Source of the DNA: Skeletonema tropicum
Taxonomy: Eukaryota > Bacillariophyta > Thalassiosirophyceae > Thalassiosirales > Thalassiosiraceae
Length of the DNA stretch: 64,000 bases
Assembly: GCA_037178625.1 (NCBI GenBank)
Contig: CM074134.1
Span: 2,914,001 to 2,978,000 of the forward strand
Reading direction: 5' to 3'
Position 1 is the first letter of the stretch; every line of letters begins with the position of its first letter. The position numbers and the translations under genes are program-made. Shown piece by piece: positions 10,850 to 21,200 of this stretch. The notes below the pieces were generated by a model. The model was given only the letters and a program-made list of their open reading frames with translations, was not told the DNA's origin and ran no database searches.

Positions 10850-11720
10850 TTAGTTGCTCTATAACGTTCGCAGAGACGAAGGTACTGCTCAGCAGGAGGG
10901 CGGCTGGAAATATCCACTATAGAAATCTTTATGTGGTTCAATACCCTGCAACTCTTCCATATAGATTTCGTACTTAGTCACCACTTTCTCTGCTTGGCTC
11001 TGGATCTAGCCAATTGATCTCTCGCACGAATACTCTTCAAGACCACACATGTTCACATACCATCTCCACCCAAGGCGTGAACCCGCTTGGACAATTTGCA
11101 AGCAAAATGGAGGACATCATTTCCGTACTTATTCTCTTGCATACCAGTCAGGAGATTTTGTTTCGAGAGCGACCAACCGACAGATCAGCTTCTTGGTAGT
11201 AGTGCTGATTGCGTTGCACGAGGAGATGGAACGCTTTCATGAAACTTGGCACATCAGAAATGAGCGTAAACTTGTACTTGCTGCCACCATGGACTGCAGG
11301 TGTGGGAGACCGAGGCTCTCCAGGGCTGGAAAATCGCTTTTACCAATGTCCCGAAGATCCTCTCTCAAATTAGAGCTCATTAAATACAAATTCTTCAGCC
11401 GAGGGAAGTCTGCTAGATCCATCAAGCTGCCACTCTCAAATCGTTGACATTGCCAGTCAAATGTGGAATTTCAACCATCTTTAATATTTTGAGGTACGGC
11501 AGTCCCTTTAGCACCTGAAGATCAATTTTTAGACACTTCTTGGTGTGGTTTATACAACAATGTCATCCTCCTCTTCCTTACCATTTCCATCGCCATTCTT
11601 AACATCAATCTGACCTTCTTCAAAAGCGAAGATTGTGTCTTTCAAAACAATGAAACTGCCGAGGTTGCCAGTCAACCGAGTATTGGAACAACATACATTC
11701 GTGTAGTTCTCTACCGTAGA
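10850..11720 (-). pseudogene. Decayed F-box-like/LRR gene carrying an otubain tail fragment
   Basis: Minus-strand pieces match the intact LRR genes at 41845 and 44461. 11237-11425 reads MMDLADFPRLKNLYL and SDFPALESLGLPHL. 10985-11030 reads REINWLDPEPS. 11640-11720 reads TRLTGNLGSF. Frames change repeatedly. The segment about 11560-11640 reads GQIDVKNGDGNGKEEEDD, which is the end of the otubain gene at 25352, joined to the LRR piece. It is therefore a mosaic of two decayed genes at the left edge of the segmental array. Confidence 0.7.
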
Positions 11721-11938
11721 GGGTGAATTAGAAGTCTTGCGTTGGTACATTGACGTCAGTTCTATATAGCAGGCAAAGAAACTTCTACACCAATGATTGA
11801 TTCGATGAGAACAAAATCAGGGAGATTTATAATCTTAATGGAAAGTGCTGACATCTACATCAAGGATGGCACAGCGGACTTCAGACTTACTTATCCTGGA
11901 CTCTTCCTTTTGAGCTCTACTTTCTTGCCTTCCTCTTT

Positions 11939-13633
11939 TTAGTCCTCCTCTTCACGCTTCTCAAACTGTGCTACCTTGTCGATAACTCCATTGAACGACT
12001 CTGTTGACACGGGATCCCAATTCCGATCGATTGTCCATTTGCCATCGCCACAATTAGGGCACGTAAGTCCACTGTGTCCAATGAAGAAGACACTTCCGCA
12101 GGTAGTGCATATAGTATTGCGAATATCAGAGTGTAGTTCATCCTCTTCATCGCTAGTCAAGTCTTCGTAGCGTCGTCTTCGATTGGTGACTCTCCTCCCA
12201 TACTGGACACTTTTGTCCACTGCCAAGACAGGTGAAGATGCATATTCGATGCTCGATTCCTCACGAAGCGAGTTGGTTGGCTCATTGACAGACTTGAGCA
12301 TCTTTGCAAGTCGGCTACATTTCGTTGCCATCAGTGCTGCTGTCTGTCTTAGCTCCTTCAATCCTCCATACATATAGATCCGTGAGGCCTGCGAAGCGGC
12401 CTTGTCGGGAGTCCAATCATGAATAATCTCCAGCTTATTTTCCTTCATCCATCTTGAGTTTATCTTGCGCGTTGCAAATGCGTCCTTTGGCGGTGGTCGA
12501 CATAGTTCAAGAACGAGCACTGCCGTGGCATCACCACCTACCACTCCAGAAGTCTTGTTCGATGCGGCGTCATCAACTTGAAGACGAATACCGCAGATGT
12601 AGTCAAAAGGGAGCCGATACCTCAAACAACGATTGTAGGCGAAGTGACCTGTGAGGCCGCAGTATATCGTCAACTCCTGACTGACACGTGGAGAGTCTCC
12701 CTCCAACTCCATCTGTGCATCTCCTCCCCAGTATTCTGTCCCTTCCACGCTATCATCCCATTCGTCGTCTTCTTCGACTTGTGCCCAGTGATAGCCATGA
12801 TTCCAGCGCTGCCAGCCTCTTTCAGTTGGTAAGGCGGCCGATATGTCATCCTGGCTCAAGTCAATCAATTGATATGGCTTGTATTCGAAGCAGTCAAATA
12901 TGAGGCACTTTCGACTTTGATCTATCCTAGCCGACAGTTGGAGAGGATATGCAGCCTGGAGCTCTCCCTTGATCTGTCCCATGGATCCGACGAATGCCAA
13001 GCACGCCAGTTCCTCAGCAGCGACAGTCGTGATAGGCGCATCGTCTTCATCAGACCTATATTCGGGGTAAAGAGTATCATAGTCTTCTTCTTCTTCGACA
13101 TCTGAGTCCACATTAGTACCAGGATGTCTGGCTGCGCTCTCCGTCTCTGTCGGGGCGTCATCGAACTCAGTTCCCCAATAAATACTATTTAGATCTTCGG
13201 ACACATTTTTACCAATGCAGACTGTAGAATTGAGTGACATGCATGAACAATGATTAAGTATGAGTACAAATGATGCAAAGCAAGACAGCGTATGATACAA
13301 TCAAAGACACTTACTCCTTTGTGGGATACTGACGGCATAAACCCTTGAATTGTAGTCGATTCGATTGACAGTGATATATTCTCCACCACTGGGCTGAAAC
13401 ACCAACGAATCCAGAGATGCTTGTGCTGCTGCCCTCACAAAGGAAGACTTTTGCAGGGACTTCTTTCTTTCGTGATACTCGTCAGGATTAATGGCCATGC
13501 GTACGAGACTATGCGACGCGTGATAATCCAATGCACGCATGGAGAGCTGACACTGGACGATATGAACGAAGCCTTGAATGGCTTCTTCAGCCTCCTTTGT
13601 GCTGCCAATTTCTCTTCCAATTTGATGGTTCAT
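11939..13633 (-). CDS. Two-exon zinc-ribbon protein of unknown function (copy 1)
   Basis: Exon 1 is 13315-13633 and exon 2 is 11939-13221, with a 93-base GT-AG intron (13222-13314; donor GTAAGT, acceptor TTCTACAG). Splicing joins ...SIPQR to ICIGK in frame, giving 533 aa. The same join is conserved in the paralogue at 22766-20878, which supports the model. The protein has an N-terminal helical region, an acidic middle (DSDVEEEEDYDTLYPE), a block of about 200 aa around LTIYCGLTGHFAYNRC without a family I know, and a C-terminal zinc ribbon (CTTCG, 11 residues, CPNCG). A Lys/Arg cluster (GRRVTNRRRR) suggests nuclear location. It is divergent from the GGVC-repeat gene, sharing a 0.7-kb bidirectional intergenic region in both units. 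The role is inferred only from context: perhaps a partner or regulator of the repeat protein. Confidence 0.75.
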
Positions 13634-14216
13634 AATGCCTTCACATATAATATTAGATATGTGATGATTTTTCCTCTACTTTACTCTCAATCGTTCTATA
13701 TCAAAAAATTCCCCCGATATTCCTTTATTCGTACATACTCTAAACGTGAGCATGCGAGAAAGATCAAGGAGAGTTAGACATATTATATGTGGAGAACAGA
13801 GACACAGGGACGATAATATGGAGCAAAAAATGACATCAATTTTCTCTCCCTCTCATTACACCGCCACTGCACTCATCATCCTATTACGTTTCAGTTTTTT
13901 GAGTATCCACCCAGGCCACGCAACCACCCTAATCAAATACAAGACGAGATGAATCCTTAACCAGCAGCAGCAGAACGAAGAAGCGCAGCCATCCAATCAG
14001 AGCAAACGTTCGGAGGGAGAATACAGAGGAATAACCAATGAAACCAATCGACGCACACCCAATCCAACACACCTAATAATAATTTACCAATAGAAGCAAT
14101 TAACAGTAGGTAGTGATGTAGGATGTAGGATTTAGCACTATGGCATGCGCATGATGCATTTATGAGCACGATAAATCATGGTCACGCCATGGTTAGCGTC
14201 GAGAGGTAGAGGTGGC

Positions 14217-14227
14217 GGCGCGCCAAA
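14217..14227 (-). promoter_or_regulatory. E2F-like site TTTGGCGCGCC
   Basis: The reverse strand reads TTTGGCGCGCC, matching the E2F/DP consensus TTTSSCGC. It is about 105 bases before the proposed ATG of the GGVC-repeat gene. An identical site lies at 23363-23373, 76 bases before the paralogous ATG. Conservation between duplicates may only reflect shared descent, so function is not proven. Confidence 0.4.
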
Positions 14228-14332
14228 TAAATAGAAGATGCGTGTCTCTTTTGGCTGCTGTCAAAACTGACAAAAGACATGCCACATGCCCTAACATGCC
14301 ACAAAGCCGAAGCCAAGCATCAACCAACCATC

Positions 14333-15517
14333 ATGTCGACTAATGTGCAACGCAGTCCACCAAAAGCGGCCTCATCGCAGGGTGATGACGAGGATGACAT
14401 TGGCGCTCTTATATACAGAGAAAGTCAGCTGAGAAAGAAAGAGGCCGCCGCCGCGGAGGCTGAGAAAGAGAAGAGGAGAAAGAGGACATCTGCATCGAAG
14501 CGTCGGTCAACTGCAACTCGACGTGCGGCTGCTGCTGCAGTTACTCAAAGTAATGTCTCGTCTCCTGCAGCTTCACTTGTAGCGGAATATAACAAGAGGA
14601 AACAGCGTTCGTCTGCTGACGATGATGAAGGAAAAGGGGCAGTTAACAAGGTTGACTGGAAGAAGTACAAAAAGAAATGCTCTGCTGATGGATGCACTAA
14701 TAATGTCTACACAGGAGGAGTGTGTGTCAAACATGGAGCAAAGGTCAAACGATGTAGTAGCGATGGATGCACGAATTTAGTCGTCAGGGGAGGAGTGTGT
14801 ATCCGACATGGAGCAAAGCGCAAACTATGCAGCAATGAAGGATGCACGAACTTCGTCGTCAGGGGAGGAGTGTGCATGAGACATGGAGCAAAGGTCAAAC
14901 GATGCAGTAGCGAGGGATGCACGAACGTGGCCAAAATAGGAGGAGTGTGCACAAGGCACGGGGCAAAGGTCAAACAATGCAGCAGCGATGGTTGCACGAA
15001 CATTGTCGTCAAGGGAGGAGTGTGTATCCGACATGGAGCAAAGGTCAAACGATGCAGCAAAGATGGGTGTACAAAGCAATCTGTCAAGGGAGGAGTGTGC
15101 GTCAGACATGGAGCAAAGACCAAACGATGCAGCAGTGAGGGTTGCAAGAATATTGTCATCAAGGGAGGAGTGTGTGTCAGACATGGAGCAAAGATCAAAC
15201 GATGCAGCAGTGATGTATGCACGAACAAAGCCGTCAAGGGAGGAGTGTGTATCAGGCATGGAGCAAAGTCCAGACGATGCAGCATCGATGGATGCACTAA
15301 CTTTGTTGTCAAGGGAGGAGTGTGCAAAAGGCACGGAGCATATCGCAATCCTCATGATGAATCTACTGCATTTGATGTATCATGTCAATCAGCATTTGAT
15401 GATACGACAGCAACTCTTCCCAATCAGCGCACAACCGCAGCTTCGAGGGTTCAAGATGCAAGTAGGAATCCTCCTAGTGTCATTCTTTGTCAAGTTACCG
15501 ATTATGAAGAAGTCTGA
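14333..15517 (+). CDS. GGVC-RHGAK Cys/His-repeat protein (copy 1)
   Basis: Start taken at MSTNVQRS because ACCATGTCGAC-like contexts are conserved in the paralogue; an upstream in-frame ATG exists at 14279. The N-terminal 110 residues are charged, with an Ala-rich helix and basic stretches (RRKRTSASKRR). Then come nine tandem 25-residue units with the pattern C-x4-C-x9-C-x2-H-G, for example CSSDGCTNLVVRGGVC then IRHGAK. Each supplies three Cys and one His, so each probably binds one zinc ion. Proteins of this type in protists are often labelled 'WRKY19-like'. There is no WRKYGQK, so I would not call it a WRKY factor. The C-terminal tail (PHDESTAFDVSC ... QVTDYEEV) is conserved in all copies. 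Nuclear nucleic-acid or protein binding is a reasonable inference. Confidence 0.85.
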   Translation: MSTNVQRSPPKAASSQGDDEDDIGALIYRESQLRKKEAAAAEAEKEKRRKRTSASKRRSTATRRAAAAAVTQSNVSSPAASLVAEYNKRKQRSSADDDEGKGAVNKVDWKKYKKKCSADGCTNNVYTGGVCVKHGAKVKRCSSDGCTNLVVRGGVCIRHGAKRKLCSNEGCTNFVVRGGVCMRHGAKVKRCSSEGCTNVAKIGGVCTRHGAKVKQCSSDGCTNIVVKGGVCIRHGAKVKRCSKDGCTKQSVKGGVCVRHGAKTKRCSSEGCKNIVIKGGVCVRHGAKIKRCSSDVCTNKAVKGGVCIRHGAKSRRCSIDGCTNFVVKGGVCKRHGAYRNPHDESTAFDVSCQSAFDDTTATLPNQRTTAASRVQDASRNPPSVILCQVTDYEEV

Positions 15518-16069
15518 ATAGCTACATATTCAGTCCTTTAGTGGGGCGTCTAATTTGTAAACTTCTTGTAATTTGTTATTCTAAAACTGCTGATCATCTT
15601 GGCACACATGAACATGTTTTTTGGGCAACTCTGAGTAGTACTACATGGTTATACAACAGCCTTGGATCTGCACGTTCTACCCCTTTGTGAGTTACTCAGC
15701 AATCTAGAGAAAGCCAGCCATAGAACTGCTAGCTATATTTGTTGGAGATTGAGATTGAAGTTGGAGGTGAGCAACATTTACCTAATTTCCTATGTGATAT
15801 GATATGAAGTTGGAGGTGAGCAAGCTAACGCTGTAGTCCTCGGAACAGAGATCATTCGAAATTTCATCCCAATTTTGTTTCGCGCGAGGGTTTTAATTTT
15901 GGAGGGACGGCCGCTGGGATTTGGTGGATTTGTTCAATAGCCACAGATGCCAAAACATCATTTTGCAAAGTGTTCATCCCCTCCACGGCCAGAATAGTTC
16001 AACCATGTCGACCAAGTATATCGTCGCGTCACTCCTTTCGGCAGAGAAGAGCAAGTTTCAAAGAGGCAG
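15518..16069. repeat. Post-array spacer with dispersed repeat
   Basis: About 15530-15620 matches the 3' flank of the GGVC gene at 25222-25330 and, inverted, 62220-62345. About 15640-15800 (TGGATCTGCACGTTCTACCC and onward) matches 26505-26640 and 35950-36090. No gene seen. Confidence 0.6.
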
Positions 16070-16373
16070 AGGTTCAAATGCATCACGCACCGACAGCTCA
16101 TCACAAATAACACTCACCGGAGAACAAATCATCGGAGAACTTTACTCAGATAACATGCAACTACTTCCTTTTGCCATCAGTCCACTAGGCCTCTTCGGAC
16201 CCACAATAAACTACTTCCTATATGGCACACCTCCAAATATCGACAAGTCCAAATTCCCAAACGCCTCCGACATGGCTCACCAAGCATTCACTAGAACCCC
16301 ATCAAACATCCTAGAACGAGCCGACTCAATTTGGAAATCAAAACAACGAAACTATCACTACGGGGGATCCTAG
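16070..16373 (+). pseudogene. C-terminal fragment of a retroelement polyprotein
   Basis: Reads LLPFAISPLGLFGPTINYFL, then YGTPPNIDKSKFPNASDMAH, and ends after ERADSIWKSKQ. The block FGP..N.FLYG.PP followed by a short helix resembles the C-terminal end of reverse-transcriptase polyproteins common in diatom genomes. Nothing of RT itself is present here. The upstream MSTKYIVASLL may be borrowed from a GGVC-type start (ACCATGTCGACCAAG). The family call rests on recall of diatom retroelements, hence the moderate confidence. Confidence 0.4.
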
Positions 16374-16714
16374 AAAAGCCCTGACCCAAGCACCTATTAC
16401 ACACAAATATTCGGGAGAACGATTTGCAAGGCAAACGGCTCAGCAGGACTAGCTGCCATTCAAGCACTCTATGAGAGCAACAATGGCCCGACCACCACAT
16501 CATCGCTCAATGATGACCAAATTTCATATTTATTACACAGTACAGGTGGCAGATCTATTTCACAAAGAAGTAGCTCTCAGTCGACTCAAGAGTCTTCTCA
16601 GCCATCTACAGGTACCTTTCTTGTTTACAATACCAGTGATACGTAGTTTACCGTAGCACAGAAATAACCTACAGCCCCACCTACCAAGCAGCAAGCGCAG
16701 CAAGCAGCAAGCAG

Positions 16715-17840
16715 CGCGCAATCCATCAAAAGCGGCCTCATTAAAGGGCGGTGGAAAGGAGGATAATATTGATGCTCTTCTTTTCAGAGAGTGTCTCAGC
16801 CGAGAAAGAAAGAGGCTGCTGCAGCGGCTGATGAAGAGATGAGGAGTAAGAGGACGCCATCTGCATCGAAGCGTCGGACTAAAATGACTAAAAAAACACA
16901 TCAACCTGTGCCACCGCCGCTACCGGAATCAACAGCTGCGATTCGTAGGAGTAATAGCCGAATAAATAATCAATTTGATGACAGGTTTCGAAGATTGGAA
17001 TTTGAATTGTGGCATAAATGCTTGGCAACTGGTATAGCATACGAAGGACCATCACCGAAAGAAACAGTGTACCAAACCTACATAAGGAGGAGTAGAGTCG
17101 TGACATAATCCGTCACTATGAACAAAAATTCCGACAGCAATACCACTACCAATACCAGCAAGAGATGGCTGCATCAATGCGGACACGTTTCATCACGCCC
17201 TTGCCACCACCAATCCTGCCACCCCAAGTGCCACCAGCTGTAGCATCCGCGGAGGCCGATCCACCACATACCACCACACCACCGCAATTACCAACAGTGG
17301 AAGCGACATCAACAATCCTGCCATCACCGTTGTCATCAGCAGTAGCATCGACAGCGGCCGAACCACCTGCCATAAATACGCGATCAAAAGAAAGGATGAA
17401 AAGAACAGACGAATTAAAGAGAAACATTGAAAAAGATCTTAACAAACGTCCTCCCGTGCTTGTTGCAAGCAGAGAATATGTCAAGAAAAAGATTACCTCA
17501 GGGGTCAGTTGTATCAATTTACAAAATAGTGACGGAGTTTGTCAAAGGCATGGGGCATATCGCAATCCTCAAGACGAATCTACTGCGTTTGATGTATCAT
17601 GTCGATCAGCATTTGATGAAGAGACCGCAACTCTTCCCAATCAGAGCGCAACCCAACTCGAGACGCAATCCCAATGACGAATCTGTTGCATCTGCTCTAT
17701 CTTGTCGATCAGCATATGATGATACGACCGTAACTCTTCCCAATCAGAGCGCAACCCCGCCAGCTTCGAGGGTTCAAGATGACAGAAGCAGTCCTCCTAG
17801 CGTAATTCTCTGTCAAATGGCCGATAATGAAGAAGTCTGA
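16715..17840 (+). pseudogene. Degenerate GGVC-repeat gene lacking most repeats
   Basis: The 5' part (16715-16880) matches the N-terminus of the GGVC genes (AATCCATCAAAAGCGGCCTC; SKRTPSASKRR) but is frameshifted. The 3' part keeps one truncated unit (NSDGVCQRHGAYRNPQDEST, about 17528) and two successive copies of the conserved C-terminal tail (ending near 17677 and at 17840 with QMADNEEV). In between is a Pro/Thr/Ala-rich open stretch (17165-17400) absent from the other copies. The 170-aa frame 17165-17677 is open with its own ATG, so a short chimeric product is possible. I regard the locus as a decayed unit of the array. Confidence 0.6.
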
Positions 17841-17989
17841 AGAAACACTCATTTAGTCTTTCAGCGGACATTATCTATTGTATCGTAAAGTTCTTGTAAT
17901 TTGTTTATTCTAAAATACAGTGAGATAAGTTACAGCGCTGCGCTGCTTATCATCCTGGCGCACTCATATTACTGCTGCAGTATAGAGTT

Positions 17990-18035
17990 GTCAATACAAA
18001 ATATCATAATGACCAAATCGATACAACAACATGTT
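17990..18035 (-). pseudogene. Otubain C-terminus fragment
   Basis: On the minus strand this reads LLYRFGHYDILY then stop. That is the last twelve residues of the otubain gene at 25352 (LLYRPGHYDILY) with one substitution. It shows that the array unit once included an otubain gene here. Confidence 0.65.
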
Positions 18036-18251
18036 CCGAATACCTATGCTTTTGGATGATGGCTAAATGAGACCAAATGAGTACTTGTTTCAACGATAAA
18101 AGTGCATCCACTCCAAGTTGAGCAGCTAACGCAGGCACAAAACCCTCGACACTATGGTTTATTGGATGACAACAAAATCAGGGAGATTTATAATCTTAAT
18201 GGAAAGTGCTGACATCTACATCAAGGATGGCACAGCGGACTTCAGACTTAC

Positions 18252-21200
18252 TTATCCTGGACTCTTCCTTTTGAGCTCTACTTTCTTGTCTTCCTCTTTC
18301 TTGTCCTCAGCTTTGGGCTTCTCAAAGCTTAAAGCTTTGTTAGAAAATTACTCTCTATAATCTAGACAAGTACACATCACTTTTGTGTTTCTTAGGCTCC
18401 TGGAAACCGCAATGGTAGTCATACCATCATCCAAGAAGCCTCAGTGAGGCTTCCTGGGGAATTTGGTCATTTTTGACACAACTCATTCAATCATATTATG
18501 ATCGTCGTCGTCTACGTCGAAAACGAATACTACCTTCTGAGTCCCTGCGAGGTGGAAAGTATGATGTGATATAGTGTCGAGATCGAAGCACTGGAGCTGG
18601 AGAAAATTCCTCACGACTGCTATCGGACTCTACTCGAGAGGAGGAGCCATCTCCATCATCATTATCATCACCGTTGTCATCCGATCCAACATCGATATCT
18701 GTTTCGTCTGCATTGGTGGAATAGGCGTCTGAAGCAGAAGTATTCGACCGCCGTCTGATTCGCAAGTTGGGGAGCCGTGCACGCCGACTTCGTCTAGCAC
18801 GATGTACCCTACGAGCGACAATAGCTGATTCCATACCAGCGATCCATCTTTCCTGATCTATAGTTGGTCCGTCAGCCAATTGAGCAAAGTCAATGTGCAA
18901 AAGGCTCCTATCCTCAGGCAGGAGCTCATCTTCATCGGTGTTGAGTAGTTGGGTGACTTTCTGAAGAATTTGTTTGTGTTGAGGAAGGGATCTACCATCT
19001 GCTTTGTAATGCACTGTACAATTACGATAAAGCCATTGTTGATGTGTCAGAAGGAGAAGCTGTCGCATAAGTCCACTGGCCCAAGTCGAAGGTTGAACGA
19101 AAGTATGAATTGTGGATAGATACTGTGCTTGTAGGTGAACCAGACGCCTACTGATGCGACCCTCCACAAAATTATCCCATCCAAGGGTGTCGTGTATTTC
19201 TGCAAATTCAATATGCTCAGGGTGTCCATCGATAACATCGTACATGTCCAATTCACCGTGTCCAAGGAGATACTCTTCAATAAAATGTTGTAAGTAAGGA
19301 TCCGTATCGTTATCTTCCATCCAGTCGCTGAGGTCCTCCACTGCTGCTCGAAGGCTCGCTAGACGACCCGGATAACTACATCTTGTAATGTGTGAGGTAC
19401 TTTCATTGAGACGGCCACAGCTGGGGCAGATATTCTGAACAGAGCTATCCATCTTCGAGAGTTGTCTGTTGGTACCACAAAAGTGTGATACATGTTTCGC
19501 TATCCAGCCAGTAAACATGGAAGGGAAATTCTTCACTACTTTGTCCATACCTTCCCAGAAAATCAGATCAAAATGTTGGGATGACACTATATCTCGGGAT
19601 TCAAAGAGATGTTTAGCGGAGGTATATCCGTGCCAGTCGTAAATTGCTGCTATCGGAGAGCCACTAATTTTTCCAAACCCATTATATGCCCGAACATGCT
19701 CAAATGGAAAGGGGGATGTAATGAAAGTGTTGGTTTCCAAGGCGTGAAGCAAGGCTTGCTTTGCAAGTCTATCCATCTCGATATTCCAGATCTCTTGACG
19801 TGTGTAGGTCGAAACATGCCGATAGTCATCCACGTGAGATTCCACTTTTTCAAAGGAGATGGGGAATGGAATTCCTCGGAGATATTTCTTGAAGAGAGAG
19901 AGGACATCTGCTTGAGTCTGATTTTCCACAAGATCCAAATGCGGTTTATTACCATGATGAATGACGCCGGAGTTGTCAAACCAACGCTTCACTGGAGATA
20001 CTATTTCGCTATTTGCTGGAAGCAACGTAGAAGCAGCCCGAAGGAGCAATGCTAGTGCCATTCCCCCAAAGATTTCTCCCCGATAGTTTCCTGCGAATGG
20101 AGATTCCTCTGCCCACGTGCCAACCATTTTCCGGTTAGAAACAGTGCATATTAACATAAAGGCCGCAGAGCAAACGTCAGTGCTGATATCCTTCATGAAT
20201 GAACCGTCTGCGGCACCTTCCACGGTGCCTTGCATGAGTGCCTCTATTAGCCATGAGCCATCACCGTCTATTTGCAGATCTTCCCATAGACTGTTGTTTC
20301 CCCATGACTGCAATACGGCCAAGATGGAAGATGGAGTCGGAGGAGGTGGTGGAAGATAAGTAGAGCAAATAAGGCTAACCGTAGTCTCATCCACGATACG
20401 CACACTCGCTGCGTGAGTAAGATTGTTGGGTCGGAGGTGGGAGCTGTACTGCCAAATGAACTGAGGACGTCGTGCTGTACCCCCATCCGACGGAATAAAA
20501 TGATCATACGCACGTATATTTCCATCTTCGTTCCAATTGTACCTCACAATGAGATTATCCTGCTCGTTCCAAAACCAAACAATATTGGGGTCCAGGACAA
20601 CGTAGAAAACCAAGGCTGGTAGGAAGGCGATATGTAGGTGAAGTTAATGTTCGAATTGCAGTTCTCCACAGATTGACATCGGCTCCAGTAGGTTTCTCAA
20701 ATGGATACGTTTTCTTTCTGGAGAAGCCTTCCGATCCATCAAGAAGTAGAACGTTCACCTTTTGCCCATCACAAAGAAGTAATTCGGAGAGAAAAAAGAT
20801 GCATTTTCTCTTCCGAACTCGATTGAGGCGGACGAGTTGCTGTTTCGAAAAGTGGTTGGATTCTATGAACCATCGCATCACAGATTTGTCACCCAATCGA
20901 AATGGTTGAAAGGTGATAGTTTTGTCCAAATCAAGACGAATTCCGAAATGTGCCAGCAATTCCCACAGATCCTTCCACCAAGATGATGATTCAACAAGAT
21001 AGCTTTGGGCTTCTCAAACTGTGCTACCTTGTCAATAACTCCATTGAACGACTCTGTTGACACGGGATCCCAATTCCGATCGATTGTCCATTTGCCATCG
21101 CCACAATCAGGGCACTTAAGTCCACTGTGTCCAATGAAGAAGACACTTCCGCAGGTACTGCATATAGTATTGCGAATATCAGAGCGTAGTTCATCCTCTT

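Noticed and set aside
14690..15340. 75-bp repeats considered as a CRISPR-like array
   Set aside because: Repeats are contiguous coding units without spacers, in a eukaryotic gene.
14707..15355. Long antisense frames (213 and 176 aa) opposite the GGVC gene
   Set aside because: They mirror the 75-bp periodicity and recur opposite every copy. They are shadows of the plus-strand repeats.
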